A stretch of DNA of 42,497 nt from Gemmiger formicilis (GTDB lineage: Bacteria > Bacillota > Clostridia > Oscillospirales > Ruminococcaceae): the NCBI RefSeq assembly GCF_016900095.1, contig NZ_JACJJP010000028.1, positions 1 to 42,497 of the forward strand, read 5' to 3'. The position numbers and the translations under genes were made by a program. Shown here piece by piece: positions 31,781-40,553 of the stretch. Positions within the stretch are counted from its first letter, which is position 1. Each line of letters starts with the position of its first letter. The notes under the pieces were generated by a model. It saw nothing but the letters and a program-made list of their open reading frames with translations, was not told the DNA's origin and made no database searches.

Positions 31781-33259
31781 GTGGTAAAATTCGGCAGGGG
31801 AATTGCATTGTCACTGTTCAGTATCACGCTTTTGATTGTGGCAATTTTTCCCGGTTTTATGTGGTATGCGACCAAAAAGCAGGTGGCAGTCTGGAATGTA
31901 TGGTTCATTCTGGGCGCGGCTGTTTTGGGTGTGCTGCTGGCGTTTGTGCTGTCCAAAGGCAAAAAGTATACCCAAAAGCTGAATGAACAACCCTATTTTT
32001 ACGGATGGACGTTGGGAATTGTTGCGCTACTGACACTGGTGCAACAGTGGACTATCAATCAGGTCTGGTTTGTGACCGGATGGGATGCCTATGGCGCGGT
32101 GCAGGAGGCGGTAAGCCCCGGATACTACGCCTATGCCTACTCTTACTATCCCAACAATCTGGCCATTGTGGGAATCTTCCGATTCCTCAGCCGCATGTTC
32201 GGAAAATCTGATTTTTACGACGCCTATCTGTTGATTATCCATGTGGGTGGCCTCATCGTATCCCTGTCCTGCCTGTTGGTGGTCTACGCGGCCAAGCGGA
32301 TGACCGGCAGCAACTGCGTGGGATATGCGGTGCTTGCGCTGGAAGGCATCTTTATCATTCTGTCGCCCCAGTGCCTGATCCCCTATACCGATACATACGG
32401 TATGCTGGCGCCGGCTCTGGCACTGTTTTTGTACACGGCGCCGCTGTCCCGCTATGTGAAGGCGCCGGCAGTTACACTGGTTCTGGTTTTGGGCAGCTTT
32501 ATCAAACCCAATGCCATCATTGTGTGGATAGCACTTGTGCTGGTGGAACTTTTCTCCCACAACTGGGTCATGCAGCTGTGCAGCCGGACGGTGTCCTGCG
32601 TGGTCCTGGCGGTGACCATCCTTGCGGGAATTGGCGTCGGAAGTCTTCTTGGCACGCAGCTGAAGGCGTATTCTGTCCGCACTGGCACGATTTCCGATGC
32701 AGAATTGTCCATGTCCGCAGCACATTATCTGATGATGGGATGGAATGAGCAAGGGGCAGGCGGATATTCCTATGATGATGTAGAATTTTCCACATCGATT
32801 GAAGCGTATGAGGAGCGGGTGGATAAAGACTTTGAAGTTTTTACCGACCGCATACGGAAAATGGGGCCCGGCGGTGTGGTCCGGCAGTTGGTCAGGAAGA
32901 CACTCAGCAACTATGCGGACGGTTCCGGCAGCTGGAAAAAGGATGGCGAATTCTTCCAGGAAATTAAGGGAGAAAACGGCACTTTGCAGGCGCTGTACGG
33001 CATTTCGGATGCGGAGTACGTCGCCCCCTATGAATACGGGGCACAATTGTTGTGGGCCCTGATTCTGTGTGGGTTGGTGTTGCAGTGGCTGGCCCAGGAT
33101 TTTACTAAGGCGAGCTGCGTTGTCAACGTGGCACTGCTGGGACAAAGCGTGTTTCTGCTGCTGTTTGAATGCCGTGCCCGGTATTTCATCCAGTTCTGGC
33201 CGTATTTTGTACTGGCGGCCGTTCTGGGGTGGCAAGCGCTAGCCAAAAAGTTCCGCTGA
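31781..33259 (+). CDS. GT-C-type membrane glycosyltransferase (family 39-like)
   Basis: A 492-residue membrane protein with about 10-12 hydrophobic segments. The first external loop has TGWDAYGAVQEAV, an aspartate in the catalytic position of PMT/ArnT-like GT-C enzymes, then YSYYPNNLAI (Y-P-N-N), typical of this group. A late loop carries EAYEERVDKDFEVFTDRIRK. The start is ambiguous: GTG 31781 follows AAGGAAG (31766-31772); GTG 31760 is possible too. Inferred role: transfer of a sugar from polyprenyl phosphate on the outer face. GC is below the window average. Confidence 0.75.
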   Translation: MVKFGRGIALSLFSITLLIVAIFPGFMWYATKKQVAVWNVWFILGAAVLGVLLAFVLSKGKKYTQKLNEQPYFYGWTLGIVALLTLVQQWTINQVWFVTGWDAYGAVQEAVSPGYYAYAYSYYPNNLAIVGIFRFLSRMFGKSDFYDAYLLIIHVGGLIVSLSCLLVVYAAKRMTGSNCVGYAVLALEGIFIILSPQCLIPYTDTYGMLAPALALFLYTAPLSRYVKAPAVTLVLVLGSFIKPNAIIVWIALVLVELFSHNWVMQLCSRTVSCVVLAVTILAGIGVGSLLGTQLKAYSVRTGTISDAELSMSAAHYLMMGWNEQGAGGYSYDDVEFSTSIEAYEERVDKDFEVFTDRIRKMGPGGVVRQLVRKTLSNYADGSGSWKKDGEFFQEIKGENGTLQALYGISDAEYVAPYEYGAQLLWALILCGLVLQWLAQDFTKASCVVNVALLGQSVFLLLFECRARYFIQFWPYFVLAAVLGWQALAKKFR

Positions 33260-33401
33260 CGCCTCAAACGGAGCATGGTGAGACCGAAATCGATGGCCCT
33301 TTAGATTGGAAAAGTCAGTCGCTTGCCAAATACTACGATCTTGCCAGCGTGGCTTTGATCGGAGAAGATTGAACATCGAAAAAGGAATGGAGGCCTAACC
33401 C

Positions 33402-34367
33402 ATGAAACATTCCCCATTGCCGGTTCTGTACATTGTTATTCCCTGCTACAACGAAGAGCAGGTCCTGCCCATCACGGCGCCGCTGTTCCTGAAAAAGATC
33501 ACCGACCTGGCCGCTGTGGGCAAGGTCAGCCCGGACAGCCGGGTGCTGTTTGTCAACGACGGATCCAAGGACAAGACCTGGTCCATCATCTGTGACCTGG
33601 CCAAGCAGGACCCGCACTATCTGGGCATCAGCCAGAGCCGTAACCGCGGGCACCAGAACGCCGTGCTGGCAGGTCTGATGGAAGCTAAAGACCGGTGCGA
33701 CATCACCATCTCCATCGACTGCGACGGTCAGGACGACATCAACGCCATGGACGCCATGGTGGACGCCTACCATGACGGCTGCGAGATCGTGTACGGGGTG
33801 CGTTCCAGCCGCCAGACCGACACCTTCTTCAAGCGGTTCACCGCCGAAAGCTTCTACAAGCTGCTCAACGCCATGGGGGCGGAGGTGGTGTTCAACCACG
33901 CCGACTACCGCCTGATGAGTGCCCGGGTGCTGCAAGAGTTCGCCAATTTCAAGGAAGTGAACCTGTTCCTGCGCGGTATGGTGCCGCTGGTGGGCTTCAA
34001 ATCCACCAGCGTGGCCTATGAACGCCACGAGCGCATTGCGGGCGAGAGCCATTACCCCTTGTCCAAGATGCTCGGTCTGGCCTTTGACGGCATTACCAGC
34101 TTGTCCATCAAACCTATACGGTTTATCACCGGGTTTGGTGTGCTGGTGGCGGTCGTCTCCTTCCTGGGTGTGCTGTGGGCGGTTATTGAGGCTATCCTGG
34201 GATCTACCGTGTCCGGTTGGGCCAGCATGACCAGTATCATCTGCTTTGTGTCCGGTGTGCAGCTCATCTGCCTGGGCGTGATCGGCGAATACATCGGCAA
34301 AATTTACATGGAAACCAAGTCCCGTCCCCGGTACATCATCAGCGAGCGTACCTGGGAACAGGAATAA
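33402..34367 (+). CDS. Polyprenyl-phosphate glycosyltransferase (GT2, GtrB/DPM1-like)
   Basis: A 321-residue protein, ATG 33402 with AATGGAGG upstream. GT2 domain: LYIVIPCYNEEQVLP, VLFVNDGSKDKTW, QSRNRGHQNAVLAGLMEA (the RNxGxxxA motif), SIDCDGQDD (DXD), then DYRLMS and the FLRGMVPLVGFKSTSVAYERHER block. Two C-terminal transmembrane helices follow (about 243-264 and 276-302), ending YMETKSRPRYII. This is the full GtrB/YfdH/CsbB pattern: transfer of a sugar from a nucleotide to undecaprenyl phosphate. A weak promoter candidate (TTGGAA 33306-33311, AATACT 33329-33334) lies in the 142-base gap upstream. GC returns to the window average here. Confidence 0.9.
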   Translation: MKHSPLPVLYIVIPCYNEEQVLPITAPLFLKKITDLAAVGKVSPDSRVLFVNDGSKDKTWSIICDLAKQDPHYLGISQSRNRGHQNAVLAGLMEAKDRCDITISIDCDGQDDINAMDAMVDAYHDGCEIVYGVRSSRQTDTFFKRFTAESFYKLLNAMGAEVVFNHADYRLMSARVLQEFANFKEVNLFLRGMVPLVGFKSTSVAYERHERIAGESHYPLSKMLGLAFDGITSLSIKPIRFITGFGVLVAVVSFLGVLWAVIEAILGSTVSGWASMTSIICFVSGVQLICLGVIGEYIGKIYMETKSRPRYIISERTWEQE

Positions 34368-34382
34368 ACCTGCTACAAATGC

Positions 34383-34426
34383 AAAAAGACCTTCCCCACG
34401 GCATCTGCCGGACGGAAGGTCTTTTG
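34383..34426. terminator. Bidirectional terminator between convergent glycosyltransferase genes
   Basis: AAAAAGACCTTCC and GGAAGGTCTTTTG form a stem around a 17-base loop, with T on the right end for the plus strand and A (T on the minus strand) on the left. It serves both the operon ending at 34367 and the minus-strand gene ending at 34430. Confidence 0.85.
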
Positions 34427-34429
34427 TAT

Positions 34430-35404
34430 TTACATGGTGGCCAGAACCCGGAGCAAAGGCCCCCAGGCGTTGGCCCGCAGCAGCCAGGCTGCCAGCCGGG
34501 CCTTTTTGCCGGTGCCGGGGGGCGGGTCCAGCAGGCTTTGCCGGGCCAGAGGTACCCCCAGAAGCCGCTGGGTCTGGGCCAGGGCGGTCTTTCTGTCCGG
34601 GGCGTATTGCAGGATGTAGCGCAGAATGCCCAGCACCTTGCCGTACTGCCAGCCCCGGAAGGCGTCTTCCTCAGCTTTGACCAGGCTGTTGGGCCCGGCA
34701 ATGTGGAACAGCTCATACTGCCGCTGCATCAGGGGAATCTCGTCGTCGCACACCCCGGCATAGAACCGGTGCATGGCCGACCCTTCGTGCTGGTCGTAGT
34801 GGTAGAGCTTTTGGGGGCACACCGCAATGGAACGGCAGCACAGCAGGTAATCCTGCACAAAATAGGCGTCCTCGCACCGGCGGACCCCGGCGGGAAAGGC
34901 CAGTCGGTTATTCCGGATGAGGGCGGTCAGAAACAGCTTGTTGCAGGGGTAGTTGGTGTACACGGGATTGGCATACCGGGAAGGGGTGGCCCGGAAGATA
35001 TCCAGGGGCACCACCTCCTGCCGCACCTTCTCGTTCCAGTCCGAAAGGTCAAAGACACAGCACACCGCCATCTGGTTGTCGCCCAGGGTGCGGTAGAGGG
35101 TTTCCAGGTAACCGGGCTCCACCCGGTCGTCCCCGTCCACAAAGGCCAGATACGCCCCCTGCACGGCCTGGATACCGGCGTTGCGGGCTGCCGAGACCCC
35201 CGCATTTTTCTGGTGCAACACCCGCACCCGGGGCTCTTTGGCCGCCCAGGCGTCGCACAGCGCCGCCGAACCGTCCCGGCTGCCGTCGTCCACCAGAATC
35301 GCTTCCCAGTTCTGCCAGGTCTGGGCCCGCAGGCTTTCCAGGCAGGCATCCAGATAGGGGGCGCAGTTGTAAACCGGGATGACGATGGAGATCAAGTCTT
35401 GCAT
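34430..35404 (-). CDS. Glycosyltransferase family 2
   Basis: A 324-residue GT2 enzyme: ISIVIPVYNCAPYLDACL, ILVDDGSRDGS, HQKNAGVSAARNAGIQAV and FVDGDDRVEPG (DXD), then NYPCNKLFLTALI and RRCEDAYFVQDYLL, with helical tail. The ATG at 35404 (minus strand) has GAAAGGACC just upstream. It follows the gene at 35429-36316 with a 24-base gap and would share its promoter. Both probably belong to the same surface-glycan system as the genes to the left, though they point the other way. Confidence 0.87.
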   Translation of the reverse strand: MQDLISIVIPVYNCAPYLDACLESLRAQTWQNWEAILVDDGSRDGSAALCDAWAAKEPRVRVLHQKNAGVSAARNAGIQAVQGAYLAFVDGDDRVEPGYLETLYRTLGDNQMAVCCVFDLSDWNEKVRQEVVPLDIFRATPSRYANPVYTNYPCNKLFLTALIRNNRLAFPAGVRRCEDAYFVQDYLLCCRSIAVCPQKLYHYDQHEGSAMHRFYAGVCDDEIPLMQRQYELFHIAGPNSLVKAEEDAFRGWQYGKVLGILRYILQYAPDRKTALAQTQRLLGVPLARQSLLDPPPGTGKKARLAAWLLRANAWGPLLRVLATM

Positions 35405-35428
35405 ACACAGGGTCCTTTCGTTGGGAGT

Positions 35429-36316
35429 TTATTGCCCCATGCGGCCGGTATGGCCCCGCAAAAAGTCCACCGCACCCCGCCATTCGCCGTAGCTGCGGCC
35501 CTTGCGGTGGCCCAGGGCGGCGGCCGCAAGGCAGCAGGCTCCGCCCTTGAGGGCGGCCAGCGTGCCGGCCAGGCGGCGATAGGCAGCGCCGCGGCCCCGG
35601 CAGCGCAGGGTCAGGGTGTTGCGGGTGATGTAGTACACCGACAGCATTCCCCCCGCCGTGCCTCCGGCCTTGTGGTGCAGCACCGCGTCGGGCAGATACC
35701 ACAGGGGCACACCGGCTTCGGTCAGCCGGATGCAGTAATCCACATCCTCACAGTACATGAAGAGATCTTCGTCCAGATACCCCACCTTCTCGATGACGCT
35801 GCGGGGCAGCAGCACACAGCAGAAGGTGATGAATCCCACCTGCTTCTTTTCGGAGTAGGCGGGCCCATCCTTGGCGTGGCCGCCCAGATGCACCACCTTG
35901 CTGGTGCGGCGGTCCAGGGTACCTCCCGCAAACCAGATTTCATCCGGCGGGTCCATGAACAGCATTTTGGGGCAGGAAACCCCCTCCGGCGGGGTCTGGG
36001 TCATCAGCTTTTCCAGCATATCGGGGGCGCAGACGGTGTCGTTGTTCAGCAGCATGACCCAGTCGGCTCCGTCCGCCAGCGCCCGGCGCATGCCCAGATT
36101 GTTCACCGCCGCAAAGCCGCGGTTTTCCTTCTGGGGCAGAAAAACCACCTGTCTGTGGGCCGCGCTCTGCAGCCGCTGCACCGAATCGTCGGTGGAAGCG
36201 TCGTCCAGCAGCAGCACCTCAAAGTCCTGCCAGGTCTGGGCCCGCAGGCTTTCCAGGCAGGCCAGGGTATCCTGCCAGCCGTTGTAGTTGGAAATCACAA
36301 TTCCCAGTTTTGGCAT
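35429..36316 (-). CDS. Glycosyltransferase family 2 (rhamnosyltransferase-like)
   Basis: A 295-residue GT2 enzyme. The N-terminus KLGIVISNYNGWQDTLACL, the LLLDDASTDDSV strand, QKENRGFAAVNNLGMRRAL and MLLNNDTVCAPDMLE (NND in place of DxD) are typical of the rhamnosyltransferase/WcaA-like group. DEDLFMYCEDVDYCIRLTEAG is the conserved ED-containing catalytic block, and the HHKAGGTAGG stretch follows. A GAGAAGGA site precedes the ATG at 36316. First gene of a two-gene operon. Confidence 0.88.
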   Translation of the reverse strand: MPKLGIVISNYNGWQDTLACLESLRAQTWQDFEVLLLDDASTDDSVQRLQSAAHRQVVFLPQKENRGFAAVNNLGMRRALADGADWVMLLNNDTVCAPDMLEKLMTQTPPEGVSCPKMLFMDPPDEIWFAGGTLDRRTSKVVHLGGHAKDGPAYSEKKQVGFITFCCVLLPRSVIEKVGYLDEDLFMYCEDVDYCIRLTEAGVPLWYLPDAVLHHKAGGTAGGMLSVYYITRNTLTLRCRGRGAAYRRLAGTLAALKGGACCLAAAALGHRKGRSYGEWRGAVDFLRGHTGRMGQ

Positions 36317-36349
36317 AAGGAGGTCCTTCTCTTTCCATTGTTCACTATT

Positions 36350-36378
36350 TTCATATCACAAGTCTATCATATTGTAAA
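36350..36378 (-). promoter_or_regulatory. Promoter of the minus-strand glycosyltransferase pair
   Basis: On the minus strand TTTACA (36378-36373), 17-base spacer, TATGAA (36355-36350), 34 bases before the start codon of the gene at 36316. Confidence 0.6.
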
Positions 36379-36406
36379 CAGGAATTCAATAAAAGGGAAA
36401 CCGCAC

Positions 36407-36450
36407 AAAAAAGCACCCCTGCCCGGGCGCAGGGCCATGGGCAAGGGTGC
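36407..36450 (-). terminator. Terminator after the fructose PTS gene
   Basis: On the minus strand the arms GCACCCTTGCCC and GGGCAGGGGTGC flank a loop and are followed by TTTTTT (complement of 36407-36412). Confidence 0.85.
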
Positions 36451-36460
36451 AGGTGGGAAC

Positions 36461-38392
36461 TTATTCGTTGTCGGGCACCGGGGCTTTCAGCAGCGCCAGC
36501 AGTCCGGCCGTTACCACCGACCCGGCTGCCAGAGCAACCAGAAGAAGCCAGGGGCGCTCGGCCAGGGGCAGCAGATACAGCCCGCCGTGAGGGGCCGGCA
36601 CCCCGCAGCCGAACAGCATGGAAAGAGCACCCGCCAACGCGGAGCCGACCATGCAGCTGGGAATGACCCGCAGCGGGTCCCGCAGGGCAAAGGGCAAAGC
36701 ACCTTCGGTGACGAAGGAGGCTCCCAGCAGATAGTTCATCAGGGAAGAGTGGCGTTCGGTTTTGGTGAACCGACGGGGAAACAGGGTGCAGGCCAGGGCC
36801 ACGCCAAACGGCGGTACCATACCGCCCAGCATGACTGCGGCCATGAATCGCTCCTGCCCGGCGGCCAGGGTGACGGTGCCGAACAGGTAGGCGGCCTTGT
36901 TCACCGGTCCGCCGAAGTCCACGGCCATCATGCCGCCCAGCACGGCGCCCAGCACCATCCGGCTGCCGCCGCGCATGGACTCCAGGCATTGGTACAGCCA
37001 GTCATTGAACTGGCCCAAAGGCGGGTTGATCAGCACCACCATGAACAGGGAAATCAGGGTCAGCCCCAGAACGGGGTAGAGCAGGGTGGTCTTGAGGGGG
37101 TCCAGCCCGGCAGGGAACCGGCTGAACAGCTTGCGCAGCCCCCGGATGAGCCAGCCGGACACGAACCCGGCCAGAATGGCCCCCCAGAACCCGGAGGAAA
37201 TCCAGGTGCTTTCGGGACCGATGGTCACCCCCTGGTAAGCCAGGAAGCCCCCCATCATGCCGGGCAGCAACGCAGCCGGACCGGCCATGGCGCTGGCCAC
37301 AAAGCCGGCCATGATGGGGTACATCATCCGGAAGGCAAGCTGTCCCACCAGGGTGACCAGCCAGGACAGGGAGGTACCACTTCCGAAGGTGATGTTGCCC
37401 ACGTTGGCCCGGTCCAGAAAGTAGCCCAGGGCAATGAGGATGCCCCCGCCGGTGACAAAGGGAACCATGTGGTTGATGCCGTTCATCAGGTGGGCGTACA
37501 CATGCTGGCCCCGGCTGCGCAGATTATCCCGGGAGGCGGACAGGGGCGGAAAGAAGGTTTCGTCGTTGGGGTTTATGTTCATCACCGGCACACCTCCCGA
37601 AACCGCCCGCCGCAGCAGGGCTTCGGGATGGCGCAGGGCTTCGGCCACCGGCACAATCAGCACCGGCTTGCCCGCAAAGCGGTTCAGGTCCACCGTGCGG
37701 TCGGCCGCCACCACAATGCACCCGGCGGCGTCGATCTCGGCCGGGGTCAGCACATTGCGGGGGCCGTCGGCGCCATTGGTCTCCACCTTGAGGGAAATGC
37801 CCATGGCGGCCGCCTGGCGTTCCAGGGCCTCCGCCGCCATAAAGGTGTGGGCCACCCCCATGGGGCAGGCGGTCACCGCCAGCACCTGGCAGGGGCCTTT
37901 TTCCGGCTCCCGGGCAGCGGGCTGGCCTGCCGCGGCGGGGGTCTCCCGGTCGGCAATGACCTGCAGAAATTCCTCCGGGGTTTTGGCTTCCAGCAGCTGG
38001 GTGCAGAAATCCGGGTCCATCAGCAGGCGAGCCAGGTCGGCCAGCACCGCCACATGCAGGTTGGCGTCGGTGTCCGGCACCGCAATCTGAAACAGCAGCC
38101 GTACCGGGGCGCCGTCCAGGGCCCCGTAGTCCAGGTCCTCGCACAGGGTCATGGCGGCCAGGGCAGGTTTGGCCACCCCGGCGCTTTTGGCGTGGGGAAT
38201 GGCCACCCCGCCGCCCACCCCGGTGGAACCCTGGGCTTCCCGGTCCAGCACTTCCCGCTCGTAGCGGGCGGCGTCGCGCAGACAGCCCCCGTCGTCCAGC
38301 AGGGCGGTCATGGTGTGGATGGCAGCGGCCTTGTCGGCCACTTTGGCCCCCAGCACGATACGCTGCGGGCTCAGCAGTTCGGTGATGCGCAT
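36461..38392 (-). CDS. fruA: PTS fructose-type EIIABC transporter
   Basis: A 643-residue three-domain phosphotransferase permease. EIIA is at about 1-150 (phospho-histidine H67 in AIPHAKS). EIIB is at about 167-265 (phospho-cysteine C176 in TACPMGVAHTFMAAEAL). EIIC is at about 300-640 with 8-9 hydrophobic segments (for example GGGILIALGYFLDRA). The alanine-rich stretch near 150-166 is the A-B linker. All key residues are intact. It phosphorylates and imports fructose or a related hexose or mannose derivative. No fruK, fruR or HPr gene is nearby, so it stands apart from the usual fru operon. The minus-strand ATG at 38392 follows CAGGAAAA. No separate promoter is clear upstream. Confidence 0.9.
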   Translation of the reverse strand: MRITELLSPQRIVLGAKVADKAAAIHTMTALLDDGGCLRDAARYEREVLDREAQGSTGVGGGVAIPHAKSAGVAKPALAAMTLCEDLDYGALDGAPVRLLFQIAVPDTDANLHVAVLADLARLLMDPDFCTQLLEAKTPEEFLQVIADRETPAAAGQPAAREPEKGPCQVLAVTACPMGVAHTFMAAEALERQAAAMGISLKVETNGADGPRNVLTPAEIDAAGCIVVAADRTVDLNRFAGKPVLIVPVAEALRHPEALLRRAVSGGVPVMNINPNDETFFPPLSASRDNLRSRGQHVYAHLMNGINHMVPFVTGGGILIALGYFLDRANVGNITFGSGTSLSWLVTLVGQLAFRMMYPIMAGFVASAMAGPAALLPGMMGGFLAYQGVTIGPESTWISSGFWGAILAGFVSGWLIRGLRKLFSRFPAGLDPLKTTLLYPVLGLTLISLFMVVLINPPLGQFNDWLYQCLESMRGGSRMVLGAVLGGMMAVDFGGPVNKAAYLFGTVTLAAGQERFMAAVMLGGMVPPFGVALACTLFPRRFTKTERHSSLMNYLLGASFVTEGALPFALRDPLRVIPSCMVGSALAGALSMLFGCGVPAPHGGLYLLPLAERPWLLLVALAAGSVVTAGLLALLKAPVPDNE

Positions 38393-38423
38393 GGTATGTT
38401 TTCCTGTTCCGTGTGTTGTTTAC

Positions 38424-38461
38424 GAAAACGGCGGCCCTGCCGCAGAAGGCGGGGCCGCCGT
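38424..38461 (-). terminator. Terminator after the MsmK-like gene
   Basis: On the minus strand ACGGCGGCCCCGCC and GGCAGGGCCGCCGT form a long GC stem around TTCTGC, followed by a short TTTTCGT tail. T-run is only four, so efficiency may be partial and some read-through into fruA is possible. Confidence 0.7.
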
Positions 38462-38488
38462 TCAGAATGATTCAGTTGTAATACCGGA

Positions 38489-39601
38489 TCAGTTCAGGAT
38501 GGTCAGTTCGGTATCAGGATCGAACAGGTGGATCTTGTTGGTATCCATGGCCATGACGACCTTGCTGCCGCGGCGAGCCTTGGAGGTGGGGGCAACACGA
38601 GCCATCAGGTTCTGGCCCTGATAGGTCAGGTACAGGTAGATTTCAGCGCCCATCAGTTCGGAAACTTCCACTTCGGCGTTGATCTTGCTGTCGGGATGCT
38701 TGGCCAGGAACTCTTCGTCGTCCTTCATGTCTTCGGGACGGATGCCGACCTTCAGGCTCTTGCCGACGTAAGCGTCCAGCTTGCCGTCCGCGGTCTTGGC
38801 CTTCGGCAGAGGAATGTCGGTGCCGGCCAGATCAACAGAGTACTGGTCGCCGTTCTTCTTCAGGGTGCCGTCCAGGAAGTTCATCTGCGGGCTGCCGATG
38901 AAGCCGGCAACGAAGATGTTGCAGGGATAATCGTACAGGTTCTGCGGGGTATCAACCTGCTGGATGACGCCGTCGCGCATAACCACGATGCGGTCGCCCA
39001 TGGTCATGGCCTCGGTCTGGTCATGGGTAACGTAGATGAAGGTGGTAGCCAGCTTCTTGTGCAGCTTGATGATCTCGGTACGCATGGAGGTACGCAGCTT
39101 GGCGTCCAGGTTGGACAGAGGTTCGTCCAGCAGGAAGACGGCCGGGTTACGGACCATGGCGCGGCCCAGGGCAACACGCTGACGCTGACCACCGGACAGA
39201 GCCTTCGGCTTACGGTCGAGCAGGTGTTCGATTTCCAGGATCTTGGCGGCTTCACGCACGCGCTTGTCGATCTCGTCCTTGGGCATCTTGCGCAGTTCCA
39301 GGCCGAACGCCATGTTCTTGTACACGGTCATGTGCGGGTACAGAGCGTAGTTCTGGAACACCATGGCGATGTCGCGGTCTTTCGGGGGAACGTCGTTGAT
39401 CAGGCGCTCGCCGATGTACATTTCGCCCTTGGAAATTTCTTCCAGACCGGCGATCATACGCAGGGTGGTGGACTTGCCGCAGCCGGAAGGACCGACGAAG
39501 ACGATGAATTCCTTGTCAGCGATTTCCAGGTTGAAATCCTTGACGGCAGTGACATTGCCGGGATAAATCTTGTAGATGTGACGGCAGCTGATACTGGCCA
39601 T
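38489..39601 (-). CDS. msmK: ABC transporter ATPase of the MsmK/UgpC family
   Basis: A 370-residue ATPase for carbohydrate importers. Walker [10 protein letters not shown] (37-45), signature LSGGQ (135-139), Walker B FLLDEP (156-161), switch H193, then the C-terminal MalK-type regulatory domain (residues about 236-370, with VGIRPEDM and MGAEIYLYL). The ATG at 39601 is used because TTTGGAGGG sits 7 bases upstream; an ATG at 39616 overlaps that site. The gene has no permease or binding-protein partner in the window, as is typical for shared multi-sugar ATPases. Codon choice is noticeably more constrained than in its neighbours, which fits high expression. Confidence 0.92.
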   Translation of the reverse strand: MASISCRHIYKIYPGNVTAVKDFNLEIADKEFIVFVGPSGCGKSTTLRMIAGLEEISKGEMYIGERLINDVPPKDRDIAMVFQNYALYPHMTVYKNMAFGLELRKMPKDEIDKRVREAAKILEIEHLLDRKPKALSGGQRQRVALGRAMVRNPAVFLLDEPLSNLDAKLRTSMRTEIIKLHKKLATTFIYVTHDQTEAMTMGDRIVVMRDGVIQQVDTPQNLYDYPCNIFVAGFIGSPQMNFLDGTLKKNGDQYSVDLAGTDIPLPKAKTADGKLDAYVGKSLKVGIRPEDMKDDEEFLAKHPDSKINAEVEVSELMGAEIYLYLTYQGQNLMARVAPTSKARRGSKVVMAMDTNKIHLFDPDTELTILN

Positions 39602-39653
39602 GTTGATACCCTCCAAATGGTTTTTTATTGACGCCTTTGGGCGCCTGATTTTC

Positions 39654-39682
39654 TTGACAAACTTATAATATCAGCTTAGAAT
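39654..39682 (+). promoter_or_regulatory. Promoter of the AraC-family gene, overlapping the msmK promoter
   Basis: TTGACA (39654-39659), 17-base spacer, TAGAAT (39677-39682). It overlaps the oppositely directed msmK promoter by the length of one spacer, so the two cannot be used independently. Confidence 0.65.
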
Positions 39683-39693
39683 GGGAAATGAAA
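39665..39693 (-). promoter_or_regulatory. msmK promoter
   Basis: On the minus strand TTTCAT (39693-39688), 17-base spacer, TATTAT (39670-39665). A leader of about 60 bases follows, with a short GGCGCC-type stem (39630-39645). Confidence 0.55.
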
Positions 39694-39723
39694 TAGCATT
39701 TTATTGATATAGGAGGCCAGAAA

Positions 39724-40539
39724 TTGATATTTGACTGGACACGCTGCTGCCGGGCCTGCGAAACCCGGGAACTGCAGGGGGAAGACCCCCTGGTGCTGGA
39801 CGGTGCGGGGCTGTGGACGGGGGTGCTGTCCAGCGGCGCCTGCGCCCTGGACGCCCCCGGCGCCGACGGCGTGCAGGGGCATTCGGGGGACATCCTGCTG
39901 GCCTTCGGGGATGTGACGCTGCGTCCCCTGTCTCCCTGCCACCTGCTCTGCCTGCGGCTGGACGGGTCGGCAGTGGCGGAATTCCTGCGCGGCCTGCCGG
40001 CCTCCTGCTTTGTGGACAGCGCAGCCTGCCCCACCGCCGCCGAACAGCTGGCCCGGCTGTGTTCCGCCCCGGAAAGCGAGCCCGGCGCCGCCCCGGACCC
40101 CGCCCTGGGGGCGGCGCCCTACGCCCTGCTGTGCGCCCTGGCCCACGCGGACGAGCCGCCCCGTCGGCTTTCGCCCCTGGTGGCCGAAGCGGTGGAGAGC
40201 ATCCGCAACAACTATATGGCCCTGTACGGGGTGGAGGACCTGGCCGAAGCCATGGGGGTGAGCAAATGCCACCTGGTGCGGGTCTTTTCCGCCGAGATGG
40301 GCATCTCCCCGGGCAAGTTCCTCACCCACACCCGCATCGAAGCCGCCAAACTGCTGCTGCTGGACCGGGAGTACAACCTGGAGATGATCGCCAGCCTGTG
40401 CGGATTTTCCGGCGCCAACTACCTGTGCCGGGTCTTCCGGCGGGAGACGGGCACCAGCCCCGCCGCCTGGCGGGAGGCCGCGGCTCCCCACGCCGAGGTC
40501 AAGCGCCTGCCGCCCCGCCGCAACGAAATCTACGTATAA
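39724..40539 (+). CDS. AraC-family transcriptional regulator
   Basis: A 271-residue protein starting TTG 39724, 7 bases after AGGAGG (39711-39716). The C-terminal AraC/XylS domain (about 155-255) shows both helix-turn-helix units: VEDLAEAMGVSKCHLVRVFSAEMGISP, then EYNLEMIASLCGFSGANYLCRVFRRETGTSPAAWRE. The N-terminal 150 residues form a short sensor domain of unclear ligand (LWTGVLSSGACALD). Because it diverges from msmK with overlapping promoters, msmK or its own gene is the likely target. Sugar control is a reasonable inference. Confidence 0.85.
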   Translation: MIFDWTRCCRACETRELQGEDPLVLDGAGLWTGVLSSGACALDAPGADGVQGHSGDILLAFGDVTLRPLSPCHLLCLRLDGSAVAEFLRGLPASCFVDSAACPTAAEQLARLCSAPESEPGAAPDPALGAAPYALLCALAHADEPPRRLSPLVAEAVESIRNNYMALYGVEDLAEAMGVSKCHLVRVFSAEMGISPGKFLTHTRIEAAKLLLLDREYNLEMIASLCGFSGANYLCRVFRRETGTSPAAWREAAAPHAEVKRLPPRRNEIYV

Positions 40540-40553
40540 AGAGGAGCCCTGTC

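Noticed and set aside
34217-38470. A 1417-codon plus-strand open frame
   Set aside because: It runs antisense through two glycosyltransferase genes and the fructose PTS gene, has no family-like motifs, and is explained by the high GC third positions of the real minus-strand genes.
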